64,000 bases of DNA, from positions 38,744 to 102,743 of the forward strand of contig DAOUPV010000003.1 in NCBI GenBank assembly GCA_030625965.1, read 5' to 3'. A program made the position numbers and the translations under genes. The stretch's first letter is position 1. Each line of letters opens with the position of its first letter. Shown here in pieces: positions 1 to 9,067 of the stretch. The notes beneath the pieces are model-generated. The model had not been told where the DNA came from, did not search any database, and was given only the letters and a program-made list of their open reading frames with translations. Origin of the DNA: Clostridia bacterium. GTDB lineage: Bacteria; Bacillota; TC1; UBA5767.

Positions 1-2
1 CA

Positions 3-2117
3 GACATGACTGCTGATGACTTGAAAGAAGTCGTGGAACGCTTCAAGGCGATCTATAAAGAGCAGATGAACGAGGACTTCCCGCAAGATCCCAAATTGCA
101 GTTGATGGAAGCCATCACCGCTGTATTCAGATCATGGGACAATCCCAGAGCTGTCATCTACAGAAGAATGAGCGATATCCCGGCCAGCTGGGGTACTGCA
201 GTTAATGTACAGCAGATGGTTTTCGGTAACATGGGTGATGATTCAGGTACTGGTGTAGCCTTTACCAGAAACCCAGCTACCGGGGAGAAGTTGATTTATG
301 GTGAGTACCTGATCAACGCTCAAGGTGAGGACGTTGTTGCTGGTATCCGTACGCCCAAGCCTATTTCTACTTTGGAAGAAGATATGCCGGTAGTATACAA
401 GGAATTCATGACCATCGCTACCGACCTGGAAAACCACTACAAAGATATGCAGGATATGGAGTTCACCATTGAAAAAGGTACTCTTTACTTCCTGCAGACC
501 AGAAACGGAAAGAGAACCGCTGCTGCGGCTCTGCAGATTGCTGTTGACTTGGTTGAAGAGAAAATGCTCACACCTGAAGAGGCTATCCTGAAGGTTGAGC
601 CCAAACAATTGGATCAGCTTCTGCACCCGGCTTTCGATGAAGATGCTTTGGAAGCAGGCGAAGTGATCGCTACTGGTTTGGCCGCGTCTCCTGGTGCTGC
701 ATCCGGTAAAGTCTACTTCACCGCTGAAGATGCTAAGAATGCTAATGAAGCCGGCGAAAGAGTCATCCTGGTACGTTTGGAGACTTCTCCTGAGGACATC
801 GAAGGTATGGCAGCCGCTGAAGGTATCCTGACGGTTCGTGGCGGCATGACCTCCCACGCAGCTGTAGTGGCCCGTGGTATGGGTACCTGCTGTGTATCCG
901 GTTGTGGAGAACTGACTGTTGACGAAGACAAAAAAATATTCAGCGTAGGCGGAAAAACCTACAAGGAAGGTGACCAAATTTCCTTGGACGGTTCTACTGG
1001 TAAGATCTACGGCGAAGCCATCAAGACGGTTGAACCTGAGATTTCCGGTAACTTCGCTACTTTCATGGCCTGGGCTGATGCAGTTCGTACCCTGAAAGTA
1101 AGAACCAACGCTGATACGCCGCAAGACGCCAGAAATGCTGTCGAATTCGGCGCAGAAGGTATCGGCCTTTGCCGTACCGAGCATATGTTCTTCGAAGAAG
1201 ACAGAATTGCTGAAGTAAGAAAAATGATCCTGGCTTCCAATGAGGAAGAAAGAAGAGTAGCATTGGATAAATTACTTCCGATGCAAAGAGGCGACTTTGA
1301 AGGCATCTATGAAGCGATGGAAGAAAGACCAGTGACCGTACGCCTGCTGGATCCCCCATTGCATGAATTCCTGCCTCACGATGCGGATTCTATCGCCGAG
1401 CTGGCTAAGGAAATGGGACTCAGCGCAGAGGCTTTGCAGGCCAAAGTAGACATGCTGCACGAGTTCAATCCCATGATGGGCCACCGTGGTTGCCGTTTGG
1501 CCGTTACCTATCCTGAGATTGCTGAAATGCAAGCCAGAGCCATCATTGAAGCGGCTATCGCGGTAAAAGCAAGCAAGGGCTACGACATCGTTCCTGAAAT
1601 CATGATTCCGCTAGTTGGCGAAATCAAAGAACTGAAGTACGTAAAGGATATCGTGGTAGAAACTGCGGATTCCATCATTGCTGAAAAAGGCTCAGATCTC
1701 AAGTACATGGTAGGAACCATGATCGAGATTCCTAGAGCTGCTCTGACCGCGGATGAAATTGCCAAGGAAGCCGAGTTCTTCTCCTTTGGTACCAATGACT
1801 TGACCCAGATGACTTTCGGTTTCTCCCGTGACGATGCTGGTAACTTCTTGGACGATTACTACAAAAAGAAAATCTTTGAGTCGGATCCGTTTGCAAGACT
1901 TGACCAGACCGGCGTAGGCCAACTCGTTGAAATGGCGTGTGAGAAAGGTAAAATGACCAGACCGGACATCAAGCTCGGTATCTGTGGAGAGCATGGTGGA
2001 GATCCTTCTTCCATCGATTTCTGCTACCGTATTGGTTTGGACTACGTGTCATGCTCACCGTTCAGAGTACCTATCGCAAGATTGGCTGCAGCACATGCAG
2101 TACTGAACAACAAATAG
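3..2117 (+). CDS. ppdK: Pyruvate, phosphate dikinase (5' truncated by window)
   Basis: PPDK interconverts pyruvate + ATP + Pi and PEP + AMP + PPi in the cytoplasm. About 705 codons of a family usually near 880 residues are present; the reading frame is open to the left edge, so the ORF-track ATG at 6 is internal. In order I see the end of the ATP-grasp domain, the phosphohistidine domain with GGMTSHAAVVAR (catalytic His about residue 284 of the track ORF), and the PEP/pyruvate barrel with LLDPPLHEFLP and the catalytic-cysteine motif GICGEHGG near the C terminus. All key residues visible in this part are intact. It is followed by a strong terminator. Confidence 0.97.
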   Translation, partial: DMTADDLKEVVERFKAIYKEQMNEDFPQDPKLQLMEAITAVFRSWDNPRAVIYRRMSDIPASWGTAVNVQQMVFGNMGDDSGTGVAFTRNPATGEKLIYGEYLINAQGEDVVAGIRTPKPISTLEEDMPVVYKEFMTIATDLENHYKDMQDMEFTIEKGTLYFLQTRNGKRTAAAALQIAVDLVEEKMLTPEEAILKVEPKQLDQLLHPAFDEDALEAGEVIATGLAASPGAASGKVYFTAEDAKNANEAGERVILVRLETSPEDIEGMAAAEGILTVRGGMTSHAAVVARGMGTCCVSGCGELTVDEDKKIFSVGGKTYKEGDQISLDGSTGKIYGEAIKTVEPEISGNFATFMAWADAVRTLKVRTNADTPQDARNAVEFGAEGIGLCRTEHMFFEEDRIAEVRKMILASNEEERRVALDKLLPMQRGDFEGIYEAMEERPVTVRLLDPPLHEFLPHDADSIAELAKEMGLSAEALQAKVDMLHEFNPMMGHRGCRLAVTYPEIAEMQARAIIEAAIAVKASKGYDIVPEIMIPLVGEIKELKYVKDIVVETADSIIAEKGSDLKYMVGTMIEIPRAALTADEIAKEAEFFSFGTNDLTQMTFGFSRDDAGNFLDDYYKKKIFESDPFARLDQTGVGQLVEMACEKGKMTRPDIKLGICGEHGGDPSSIDFCYRIGLDYVSCSPFRVPIARLAAAHAVLNNK

Positions 2118-2121
2118 ACGT

Positions 2122-2151
2122 TTGTTTTTCGTCTGATAAAGATGATACAAT
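2122..2151 (+). promoter_or_regulatory. Candidate promoter for dgt
   Basis: TTGTTT and TACAAT are separated by 18 bp, and the -10 is preceded by TG one base upstream (TGATACAAT, extended -10). Transcription would start inside the left arm of the ppdK terminator, so this promoter's transcript would not form that hairpin. Seen by eye only. Confidence 0.4.
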
Positions 2152-2182
2152 GAGGATGGATATTCCATCCTCATTTTTTTTA
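2150..2182 (+). terminator. Rho-independent terminator after ppdK
   Basis: Perfect 11-bp stem ATGAGGATGGA / TCCATCCTCAT with a 3-nt loop, followed by a run of T. Confidence 0.9.
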
Positions 2183-2205
2183 TTTTAAAGACTAAGGGAG
2201 TCACC

Positions 2206-3207
2206 ATGTTATATAGAGAACGCTGGGAAAATATTGAAGAGCAGATACTAAGCGACAGAGCCTGTCGCAGCAAAAATAGCCTGGGTAGAGTGCGCGCGGA
2301 AGAGCCTTGTGAGATCCGTACAGCCTTTCAGAGGGACCGTGACCGTATCGTGCATGCCAAGTCCTTCCGGAGACTAAAACACAAGACTCAGGTGTTCATA
2401 TCGCCGGGTGGGGACCATTTCCGTACCAGGTTGACGCATACCTTGGAGGTATCACAGATCGCCAGGACAATCGCCAGAAGTCTGTGTTTGAATGAGGACC
2501 TGGTAGAAGCCATCGCCTTGGGACACGACCTGGGGCACACACCCTTTGGACACGCCGGCGAATCAGTTTTGGCGGACCTGTTGACTGGGGGATTCAAGCA
2601 TAACGAACAGAGCCTTAGAATCGTCGAGGTGCTGGAGAACAACGGCAGGGGATTAAACCTGACTGTCGAGGTAAGAGATGGTATCTTGAACCATACCGGA
2701 CCGGACCTTCCGATGACCTTGGAGGGACAGATTGTCAAGATCGCTGACCGGATAGCCTATGTCAATCATGATATCGACGATGCCCTAAGGGCCAACATCA
2801 TAACCATCGAAGAAATTCCACAAGGTTGTCTGGCAATCCTAGGTAGCTCCCATAGTGCCAGAATTGATACCATGGTCAGAAATATGATTGAGACTAGTCA
2901 GGGTGAGGGCCAGATTCAGATGAGCGAAATGGTCGGTGGTGCCATGAACGACTTGAGGACCTATCTTTTTAATCATGTCTATGTCGGTTCTTCCGCCAAG
3001 ACAGAGGATGTCAAGGTGCGCCGGCTGCTTATGGAACTGTTCCAGCACTACCTGGATAATCCTGATGAGATGCCAGCGGAATACCGTGGCCCGGAGGAGA
3101 CGAAAGAACGCCGTGTTACCGACTATATCTCCGGTATGAGCGATTCCTATGCGACCCAGATCTACATGTCACTGTTCATACCGACCGGATACCCCTTAAA
3201 AGGATAA
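2206..3207 (+). CDS. dgt: Deoxyguanosinetriphosphate triphosphohydrolase-like protein
   Basis: HD-superfamily dNTP triphosphohydrolase, expected to hydrolyse dNTPs to deoxynucleoside and triphosphate and so shape the dNTP pool. The HD signature is complete: His in TRLTHTLEV (about 78), His-Asp in ALGHDLGHTPFGH (107-108), and a distal Asp in KIADRIAYVNHDIDDA. The 333-residue length matches the short dGTPase-like subfamily common in Firmicutes, where the gene also lies upstream of dnaG. The start is supported by AAGGGAG before the ATG. The next gene begins 2 nt after the stop, so the two are probably co-transcribed. Confidence 0.92.
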   Translation: MLYRERWENIEEQILSDRACRSKNSLGRVRAEEPCEIRTAFQRDRDRIVHAKSFRRLKHKTQVFISPGGDHFRTRLTHTLEVSQIARTIARSLCLNEDLVEAIALGHDLGHTPFGHAGESVLADLLTGGFKHNEQSLRIVEVLENNGRGLNLTVEVRDGILNHTGPDLPMTLEGQIVKIADRIAYVNHDIDDALRANIITIEEIPQGCLAILGSSHSARIDTMVRNMIETSQGEGQIQMSEMVGGAMNDLRTYLFNHVYVGSSAKTEDVKVRRLLMELFQHYLDNPDEMPAEYRGPEETKERRVTDYISGMSDSYATQIYMSLFIPTGYPLKG

Positions 3208-3209
3208 AA

Positions 3210-5015
3210 ATGAAAATACTACTTACTACTTTCAATGCCAAATATGTGCACAGCTCCCTGTCTCTTTATTCCCTGCGGGCCAATGTGCCTGAGGAGTACA
3301 ATGTCCAGCTGCTGGAGCTGACCATCAATATGCCCTTCATGTCCTGCCTGTCCGAGGTGGCAGCTAGGGAACCGGATATCCTTATGTTTTCCACCTATAT
3401 CTGGAACAGGGAACGAACACTTGAATTTGTGAGAGAAATCCGCAAAATCCTGCCCGATATCCGTATCTTTCTAGGAGGCCCGGAGGCTACTGGCCAAGGA
3501 GTGCAGATCCTGGAGGAGCACTCGGATATTGAAGGGATATTTATGGGTGAAGGGGAAGAAACTTTTAGGGAATTTACGGAAAGAATCTTAGCTGGAAACT
3601 CGCTTACGGGTATAAAAGGACTGCTATTGCGTGACCGACAGTTTACACCAAGGGGCTATCTCGATTTGGATAGCCTGAATTTTCCATACCGTGATGAGGA
3701 TTTGGAGGCCAACCAGGAAAAGCTCATATACTATGAGTCAAGCCGGGGATGTCCTTTTTCTTGTGCTTATTGTCTCTCATCTCTGGAAAAACGGACCAGA
3801 TACAAGAGTCTGGAAATCGTATATGCGGAACTGGAAAGGTTATTGCTCTATAAACCCCAGACCATCAAATTTGTCGATCGGACCTTCAATCTGAACAGTG
3901 ATAGAACCAAATCAGTGCTGCGCTTCATCCGCAAGCTAGCTCCGGAAGGTACTTGTTTTCATTTTGAGGTCAGTGCGGACCTTTTTGATGAAGAAACGAT
4001 GGATATATTGGCAGAGATGCCAGTGGGCCTGGTGCAATTGGAAGTCGGACTCCAGAGCACCAATCCGGAAACACTCGAACACTGCAAACGTAAGACCAAT
4101 GTGGAGAAGATTCGCCAAAACCTGCTCAGGTTGGTGGAACGGGAGAATATCCATATCCATCTTGACCTGATAGCGGGTCTGCCGGCGGAAGACTACACAT
4201 CTTTCAGGTCTTCTCTTTCCGAGGCATTGGCCATGAGACCACATATGCTGCAGCTGGGATTCCTGAAATTGCTTCCAGGTTCAGCGTTGTCTGCCGATAG
4301 GGAGAAATACGGTATCGTGGCCACGGATACACCACCCTATGAGGTGTTGAGTACAGAAGTGTTGAGTTTTGAGGATTTGTGCCGCTTAAAGAAGGCAGAG
4401 CGTGCCATAGACGGTTTCTATAACAGCAATATCATGCGCAACCTGATGCATGTGATACCGCCAATCTACCCCGGTGGTTCCATGCAGTTCTTTCTCGACC
4501 TGGATGAGCATTACCAGAAGGAGAAGGTAGGCAAGCACAAGGGGATGGTCCGCCGGTTCCATGCAGTCTGGAACATGATTGACGAAACTGGAAGATGCGC
4601 AGACCAGGAACTCCTTAGAGACCTATTGTTGTTCGATTACTGTCTCATGGATTATAAGAAGTTCATTCCGGATTTCTTTTTGGTTGAACATGATAGCCAG
4701 ACGCAACTTTCGGAGGCTCTATCAGCGAACGGAGAATTGCTCAGACAGGTCCATGCACTGACGAACAACAAAACCATGAAGGAAACCTATAAGTTTACCC
4801 GCTTAGTGAGTATATCGCAGCAAAGCTATCGACATCTGCAGAAACGACCAATGCTGTTCGAAGGCGATGAAGCCGGGGAGGGGCAGATTCGAGAGGACAT
4901 CAAGGAGAGCCTGAGACCTATCTGGGAATCGGACGGGTCAAGGAACATTCTGCTGCTCGATTATGGGATTACGAGAGGTATTTTCGGGGTACCACGGATC
5001 TTGACTATTAAGTGA
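3210..5015 (+). CDS. B12-binding-domain radical SAM protein (DUF4080 family)
   Basis: The N-terminal ~140 residues look like a cobalamin-binding Rossmann domain (MKILLTTFNAKYVHSSLSLY, LGGPEATGQG, GEGEETF). The radical SAM core follows, with the Fe-S cysteines in GCPFSCAYC (Cys181, 185, 188; CxxxCxxC), and then a long C-terminal region typical of DUF4080 proteins. The substrate of this family is unknown to me; methylation or another radical modification is inference from architecture. 601 aa is normal for the family. Start codon lies 2 nt after dgt, suggesting translational coupling. Confidence 0.9.
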   Translation: MKILLTTFNAKYVHSSLSLYSLRANVPEEYNVQLLELTINMPFMSCLSEVAAREPDILMFSTYIWNRERTLEFVREIRKILPDIRIFLGGPEATGQGVQILEEHSDIEGIFMGEGEETFREFTERILAGNSLTGIKGLLLRDRQFTPRGYLDLDSLNFPYRDEDLEANQEKLIYYESSRGCPFSCAYCLSSLEKRTRYKSLEIVYAELERLLLYKPQTIKFVDRTFNLNSDRTKSVLRFIRKLAPEGTCFHFEVSADLFDEETMDILAEMPVGLVQLEVGLQSTNPETLEHCKRKTNVEKIRQNLLRLVERENIHIHLDLIAGLPAEDYTSFRSSLSEALAMRPHMLQLGFLKLLPGSALSADREKYGIVATDTPPYEVLSTEVLSFEDLCRLKKAERAIDGFYNSNIMRNLMHVIPPIYPGGSMQFFLDLDEHYQKEKVGKHKGMVRRFHAVWNMIDETGRCADQELLRDLLLFDYCLMDYKKFIPDFFLVEHDSQTQLSEALSANGELLRQVHALTNNKTMKETYKFTRLVSISQQSYRHLQKRPMLFEGDEAGEGQIREDIKESLRPIWESDGSRNILLLDYGITRGIFGVPRILTIK

Positions 5016-5024
5016 TACTTTAGG

Positions 5025-5053
5025 TTGACAAGCGGACAGACAGGTGTTATTAT
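5025..5053 (+). promoter_or_regulatory. Sigma-A promoter of the isc operon
   Basis: TTGACA, 17-bp spacer, TATTAT, directly upstream of the Rrf2 gene. Confidence 0.8.
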
Positions 5054-5059
5054 CTTTCT

Positions 5060-5084
5060 ATACCCAAGTAAAACAGTTGGAAAT
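5060..5084 (+). promoter_or_regulatory. Candidate Rrf2/IscR operator
   Basis: ATACCC precedes an imperfect inverted repeat CCAAGT-AAAAC-AGTTGG placed over the expected transcription start, between the -10 box and the Rrf2 start codon. Position and partial symmetry suggest autoregulation by the encoded Rrf2 protein. The match to known IscR sites was judged from memory. Confidence 0.45.
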
Positions 5085-5095
5085 GAGGCCGATTC

Positions 5096-5494
5096 ATGAA
5101 AATAACAACCAAAGGAAGATATGGACTACGTGCCATGGTAGAACTGGCCCGCAATTATAAGGAGAGAGAATACCAGTCACTCAGATCGATATCCGAGAAC
5201 CAGAACATACCAGAGAATTACCTGGAACGCTTGCTGGCAAAATTGCGTAAGGCCGAGCTGATTGAGACCCACAGGGGAACCCAAGGAGGCTACCGGTTGA
5301 TTCGGGAGCCGGCGGATGTCAGTGTGCTGGAAATCCTATTGGCAGTCGATGAACCACTTTATCTGGTAGAATGCACCAAGAACGCTACGGCTTGCCCTCA
5401 GTATGATCGGTGTCCCAGCAATGTGGTTTGGTCCAAGATGGCCAAGGAGATGCAACGTGTAGCCCGGGAAACGACTTTAAAGGAATTGCTTTAG
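5096..5494 (+). CDS. iscR: Rrf2 family transcriptional regulator (IscR-like)
   Basis: 132-residue winged-helix Rrf2 protein beginning [18 protein letters not shown], with the family's recognition-helix region [19 protein letters not shown] and wing GTQGGYRL. Three cysteines near the C terminus (Cys93, 100, 106 in [15 protein letters not shown]) have IscR-like spacing and could bind a [2Fe-2S] cluster. It lies 16 nt upstream of iscS and iscU, so it most likely senses Fe-S status and controls this operon. CymR-type Rrf2 proteins lack these cysteines, which favours IscR. Confidence 0.9.
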   Translation: MKITTKGRYGLRAMVELARNYKEREYQSLRSISENQNIPENYLERLLAKLRKAELIETHRGTQGGYRLIREPADVSVLEILLAVDEPLYLVECTKNATACPQYDRCPSNVVWSKMAKEMQRVARETTLKELL

Positions 5495-5510
5495 ACAAGG
5501 AGAGAACATC

Positions 5511-6686
5511 ATGAAAGAAATATATATGGACAATGCTGCAACGACCAGGGTGTCCGAGCGGGTGATTAAGAAAGCGCCGGAGATACTTAGGGATACTTAC
5601 CATAATCCATCCAGCATCTACCGTGGAGCCCAGATGGCCAAAGCGGAGATAGAGAAGGTGCGGGAAGATTTGGCCAAGAGCCTGAATGCGAATCCGAAAG
5701 AAATCTATTTCACCTCGGGAGGAACTGAAAGCGACAACTGGGCAATTCGAGGTGTAGCAGAGAAGAAGGGGCAGGGACATATCATTACCAGCTCCATAGA
5801 GCATCATGCGGTGCTGCATACTTGTGAGTATCTGGAAAAGCAAGGCTTTAGCGTCAGCTATCTGCCCGTGGATGACAAAGGACTGGTCAGCATTGAGGAT
5901 GTCGCAAAAGAGATCCGGGATGATACCATCCTGATTAGTATCATGTACGCCAACAATGAGATCGGAACGGTTCAACCGATTGCCGAGATCGGACGTTTAG
6001 CCAGAGATAAGGACATACTTTTCCATACGGATGCAGTTCAGGCATTTGGTAAGCTGGACATAGATGTAAATTTGGAGAATATTGATCTGCTGTCCCTATC
6101 GGCACATAAGCTGCACGGTTTGAAGGGGACGGGAGCTCTTTATGTACGGAAAGGGATCAGATTGGAGAACCTAATCCAGGGCGGTGCCCAAGAGAAAAAG
6201 AAACGCGCCGGAACAGAGAACGTAATGGGCATCCTTGCACTGGGCGAAGCCATGCGGGAAAGCTACGAAGAGCGTGATGAGAAGAACCGCGTAGTAAGAG
6301 GATGGCGTGAGCATCTGATCGATACATTGCTGGCGGAAATTCCCTACAGCCGTTTGAATGGCGACCGGGAGAAAAGGTTGCCTGGCAATGTGAATATTTC
6401 ATTCCGGTTCATTGAAGGGGAGTCACTCCTGATGTTGCTAGAGAAGGAAGGAATATTGGCTTCCAGCGGTTCTGCTTGTACTTCGGGTTCGCTGGACCCC
6501 AGCCATGTGTTGCTGGCCATCGGACTTCCGCATGAAATCGCACACGGTTCGCTGAGGATCAGCTTGGATTATACAGAAAACGATGAGGGGCAGATTGAAC
6601 ATCTGATCAGTGTGTTACCCGGTATCGTGGAACGACTTAGAAATCTATCGCCTCTGTATGAGGATTATCTGAAGGGAGAAAATTAA
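5511..6686 (+). CDS. iscS: Cysteine desulfurase (NifS/IscS type)
   Basis: PLP enzyme that takes sulfur from cysteine as an enzyme-bound persulfide for Fe-S cluster assembly. The PLP lysine is in [14 protein letters not shown] (Lys200) and the persulfide cysteine in [13 protein letters not shown] (Cys323). 391 aa is typical. The start follows AAGGAGAG. It sits between the Rrf2 regulator and the scaffold gene iscU, whose ATG begins directly after this stop codon, indicating coupled translation. It may also supply sulfur to tRNA and molybdenum or tungsten cofactor enzymes encoded nearby; that is inference. Confidence 0.96.
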   Translation: MKEIYMDNAATTRVSERVIKKAPEILRDTYHNPSSIYRGAQMAKAEIEKVREDLAKSLNANPKEIYFTSGGTESDNWAIRGVAEKKGQGHIITSSIEHHAVLHTCEYLEKQGFSVSYLPVDDKGLVSIEDVAKEIRDDTILISIMYANNEIGTVQPIAEIGRLARDKDILFHTDAVQAFGKLDIDVNLENIDLLSLSAHKLHGLKGTGALYVRKGIRLENLIQGGAQEKKKRAGTENVMGILALGEAMRESYEERDEKNRVVRGWREHLIDTLLAEIPYSRLNGDREKRLPGNVNISFRFIEGESLLMLLEKEGILASSGSACTSGSLDPSHVLLAIGLPHEIAHGSLRISLDYTENDEGQIEHLISVLPGIVERLRNLSPLYEDYLKGEN

Positions 6687-7118
6687 ATGTACAGCGATAA
6701 AGTAATGGACCATTTCGACCATCCGCGCAATGCGGGTATTCTAGAAGATGCCGATGCGGTAGGAACGGTCGGCAATGCAAAATGCGGTGACATCATGAGG
6801 ATCTATCTGAATATCGAGGACGATATCATCGAGGATGTAAGTTTCAAGACATTCGGCTGCGGAGCTGCGGTTGCGACCAGCAGCATGGCCACTGAACTGA
6901 TTAAAGGAAAGAGCGTGGAAGAGGCTTTGACGATTACCAACAGCGCGGTCATGGAAGCGCTGGACGGCCTGCCACCCAACAAGGTGCATTGCAGTCTGTT
7001 GGCGGAAGAAGCGATCAACGCAGCTATTTATGATTATGCAGAAAAACATGACAAGACTTACCCAGGTTTGCATGAACCGGTGGAAGATATTCATGAAGAA
7101 GATGACGATGATGAGTAA
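6687..7118 (+). CDS. iscU: Fe-S cluster assembly scaffold (NifU/IscU type)
   Basis: IscU-fold scaffold on which iron and sulfur are assembled. The three cluster-ligand cysteines are present: Cys33 in GNAKCGD, Cys58 in FKTFGCGAAVA, Cys102 in NKVHCSLLAEEAI; Asp35 follows the first. The HscA-binding LPPVK motif appears as LPPNK. The protein ends with an acidic tail (DIHEEDDDDE). 143 aa fits a NifU N-terminal-domain-only protein. Last gene of the isc operon; a terminator follows immediately. Confidence 0.95.
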   Translation: MYSDKVMDHFDHPRNAGILEDADAVGTVGNAKCGDIMRIYLNIEDDIIEDVSFKTFGCGAAVATSSMATELIKGKSVEEALTITNSAVMEALDGLPPNKVHCSLLAEEAINAAIYDYAEKHDKTYPGLHEPVEDIHEEDDDDE

Positions 7119-7123
7119 TAGTC

Positions 7124-7153
7124 AGTCCCGGAGATTTTTCTCCGGGACTTTTG
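7124..7153 (+). terminator. Terminator of the isc operon
   Basis: 11-bp perfect stem AGTCCCGGAGA / TCTCCGGGACT with a TTTT loop, followed by a short T-rich stretch. Confidence 0.85.
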
Positions 7154-7182
7154 TTGACCTTTGCTATGGAAAAACCTAAACT
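7154..7182 (+). promoter_or_regulatory. Candidate dnaG promoter
   Basis: TTGACC, 17-bp spacer, TAAACT, located between the isc terminator and the dnaG ribosome binding site. Confidence 0.5.
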
Positions 7183-7246
7183 GATAGAGGAAAATCAGGT
7201 TTCATCTCGAATTATAGTGGGGATAGACCAAAAGAAAGGAAACACC

Positions 7247-9034
7247 ATGGCATATTACGGGCAGGATGCGGTTGAAGATATACGGGCGGCAGTCGACATA
7301 GTGGACTTGATCGGTGAATATGTATCCCTGAAAAAGAAAGGGAAGCATTTCGTCGCCTTATGTCCTTTTCATAGCGAAAAGACACCGTCTTTTTCGGTGA
7401 ACCGGGAAAAGCAGATTTATTACTGCTTTGGCTGTCAGAATGGTGGAGACATATATAACTTTCTGATGGAATATGAGCATCTGGATTTTACGGAGGCTTT
7501 GGAGAAACTGGCGGATAGAGCCGGTATCGAGTTGGTTCCCGAGAAAGGTTCCAGCCGGGGGAACAAGAAGGACCAGACGTTGCTCGCAATCAATCTTGAA
7601 GTGGCACGCTATTTTTATGCTTGTTTTTCAGAACCCAAGGGCAAGGAGGCATTGGCCTACTTGATCGGCAGAGATGTGAATGTCGAGACCAGGAAGCGAT
7701 TCAAGATTGGGTTTGCTCCTGCTGGTTGGGACGATTTGATCGAACATCTGATGCAAAAGCAGTTTTTACCGAAGGATATGGCGCGGGCTGGAATCGCCAA
7801 CACCAAGAATGATATTAAGTACTATGCCAGGTTCCGAAACCGCCTGATGTTCCCAATTGAGAACGTTAAGGGAGAAATCATCGGTTTTGGTGGTAGGATC
7901 CTGGGCGAAGGGGATCCCAAATATCTAAACAGTCCGGAAACGCCGATGTTCCTAAAAAAGCACAACCTATATGCTATCAATCTGGCACTCGCAGAAATGA
8001 AAAGGACTTCCACGGCTCTGCTGATGGAAGGATACATGGACGTGGTCATGAGTCACCAGTACGGATTCACCAACGCGGTGGCATCCTTGGGAACCGCATT
8101 TACCAAGGAACAGGCTGCGCTCTTGTCCCGCTATGTGCAGGAAGTGGTGCTGGTTTATGATTCTGATGCCGCGGGAAGAAAAGCCACGATACGCGCCGCA
8201 GAAGCATTTGAAGAATCGGACATACTGGTCCGAGTAGCGGATCTTGGAGAAGAGAAGGACCCTGACGATTTCATCAAGAAGAAGGGTCAGGAAGCCTTTG
8301 ACCAAGTTATCCACCGTGCATTGCCTTTCTATGAATATCTCCTTTCGTTGGGTATCAGGCGATGCAATCTGGATGATATTGAGCAAAAAGTGGCCTTGAG
8401 TACCAAGCTTATACCGTATCTTGCCAGGATGCGAAATGCAGTGAAAATGTCTGAGTACATAAAATTGACTGCCAAAAAACTGGATATCAGTGAGGAAAGC
8501 CTTCAATTTGAAATTAAAAAGGCCAGGAGCAGTGATCGATTAGAGGAACGCAAAGAACAACGTCGAATAGAAAGAAGAGAAGAACGGGTGGCGAAGAAAA
8601 CCGACACGGTAAACCGGGCCGGTGCCAAAGGAGAAGCGGAACTTTTGAATCTTTGTATGCGCGACCTGTCCATCTACAGTGAGCTGAGCGGCCAGATCAC
8701 AGACATAGGATTCAGCGGGACGTTAACCGACCGGTGTTTTACTCTGTTACAGGATTTGGATAAGCAGAAACAGTTGAGTGTTCACACGTTGTTGGAAAAA
8801 CTATCTGAAGAAGAGAAGAAAAGTGTGCTATCCATCACTATGGACGAAAAAAACCCTCTGAATCTGGCTACAGCCAAAGCCTGGATTGAGGTCCTAAAAA
8901 AAGGATCTATCAAGAGGGAAATGGAAGAAACAAGAAAAAATATCGAATTTCTTGAAAAAGAAGGAAATAACACCGGGCTGCTAGAATTAGAAAAGAGATT
9001 CCAATCTTTACATGAAGAGTTAAATAGAATATAA
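7247..9034 (+). CDS. dnaG: DNA primase
   Basis: Synthesises RNA primers at the replication fork. The CHC2-type zinc ribbon is CPFH...CFGC near the N terminus, followed by the primase core with FGGRILGEGDPKYLNSPET and the TOPRIM residues LLMEGYMDVV and LVYDSDAAGRKAT, then a helicase-interacting C-terminal region. I chose the ATG at 7247, which gives MAYYGQDAVEDIRAAVDIV, because GAAAGGA precedes it at good distance and homologues start here; the longer ORF-track start lies in the promoter region. 595 aa is typical. It is paired with rpoD as in other Firmicutes. Confidence 0.96.
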   Translation: MAYYGQDAVEDIRAAVDIVDLIGEYVSLKKKGKHFVALCPFHSEKTPSFSVNREKQIYYCFGCQNGGDIYNFLMEYEHLDFTEALEKLADRAGIELVPEKGSSRGNKKDQTLLAINLEVARYFYACFSEPKGKEALAYLIGRDVNVETRKRFKIGFAPAGWDDLIEHLMQKQFLPKDMARAGIANTKNDIKYYARFRNRLMFPIENVKGEIIGFGGRILGEGDPKYLNSPETPMFLKKHNLYAINLALAEMKRTSTALLMEGYMDVVMSHQYGFTNAVASLGTAFTKEQAALLSRYVQEVVLVYDSDAAGRKATIRAAEAFEESDILVRVADLGEEKDPDDFIKKKGQEAFDQVIHRALPFYEYLLSLGIRRCNLDDIEQKVALSTKLIPYLARMRNAVKMSEYIKLTAKKLDISEESLQFEIKKARSSDRLEERKEQRRIERREERVAKKTDTVNRAGAKGEAELLNLCMRDLSIYSELSGQITDIGFSGTLTDRCFTLLQDLDKQKQLSVHTLLEKLSEEEKKSVLSITMDEKNPLNLATAKAWIEVLKKGSIKREMEETRKNIEFLEKEGNNTGLLELEKRFQSLHEELNRI

Positions 9035-9067
9035 TGTAAAATTGTACGGGAATAAAGGGGGGATAAA

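Noticed and set aside
6-8. ATG at 6 as the real start of ppdK
   Set aside because: The frame is open to the window edge, and the N-terminal ~175 residues of the family are missing, so this is an internal Met.
243-1184. Long minus-strand ORF (313 aa) opposite ppdK
   Set aside because: It lies fully antisense to a highly conserved enzyme, has no SD and gives a composition typical of shadow ORFs.
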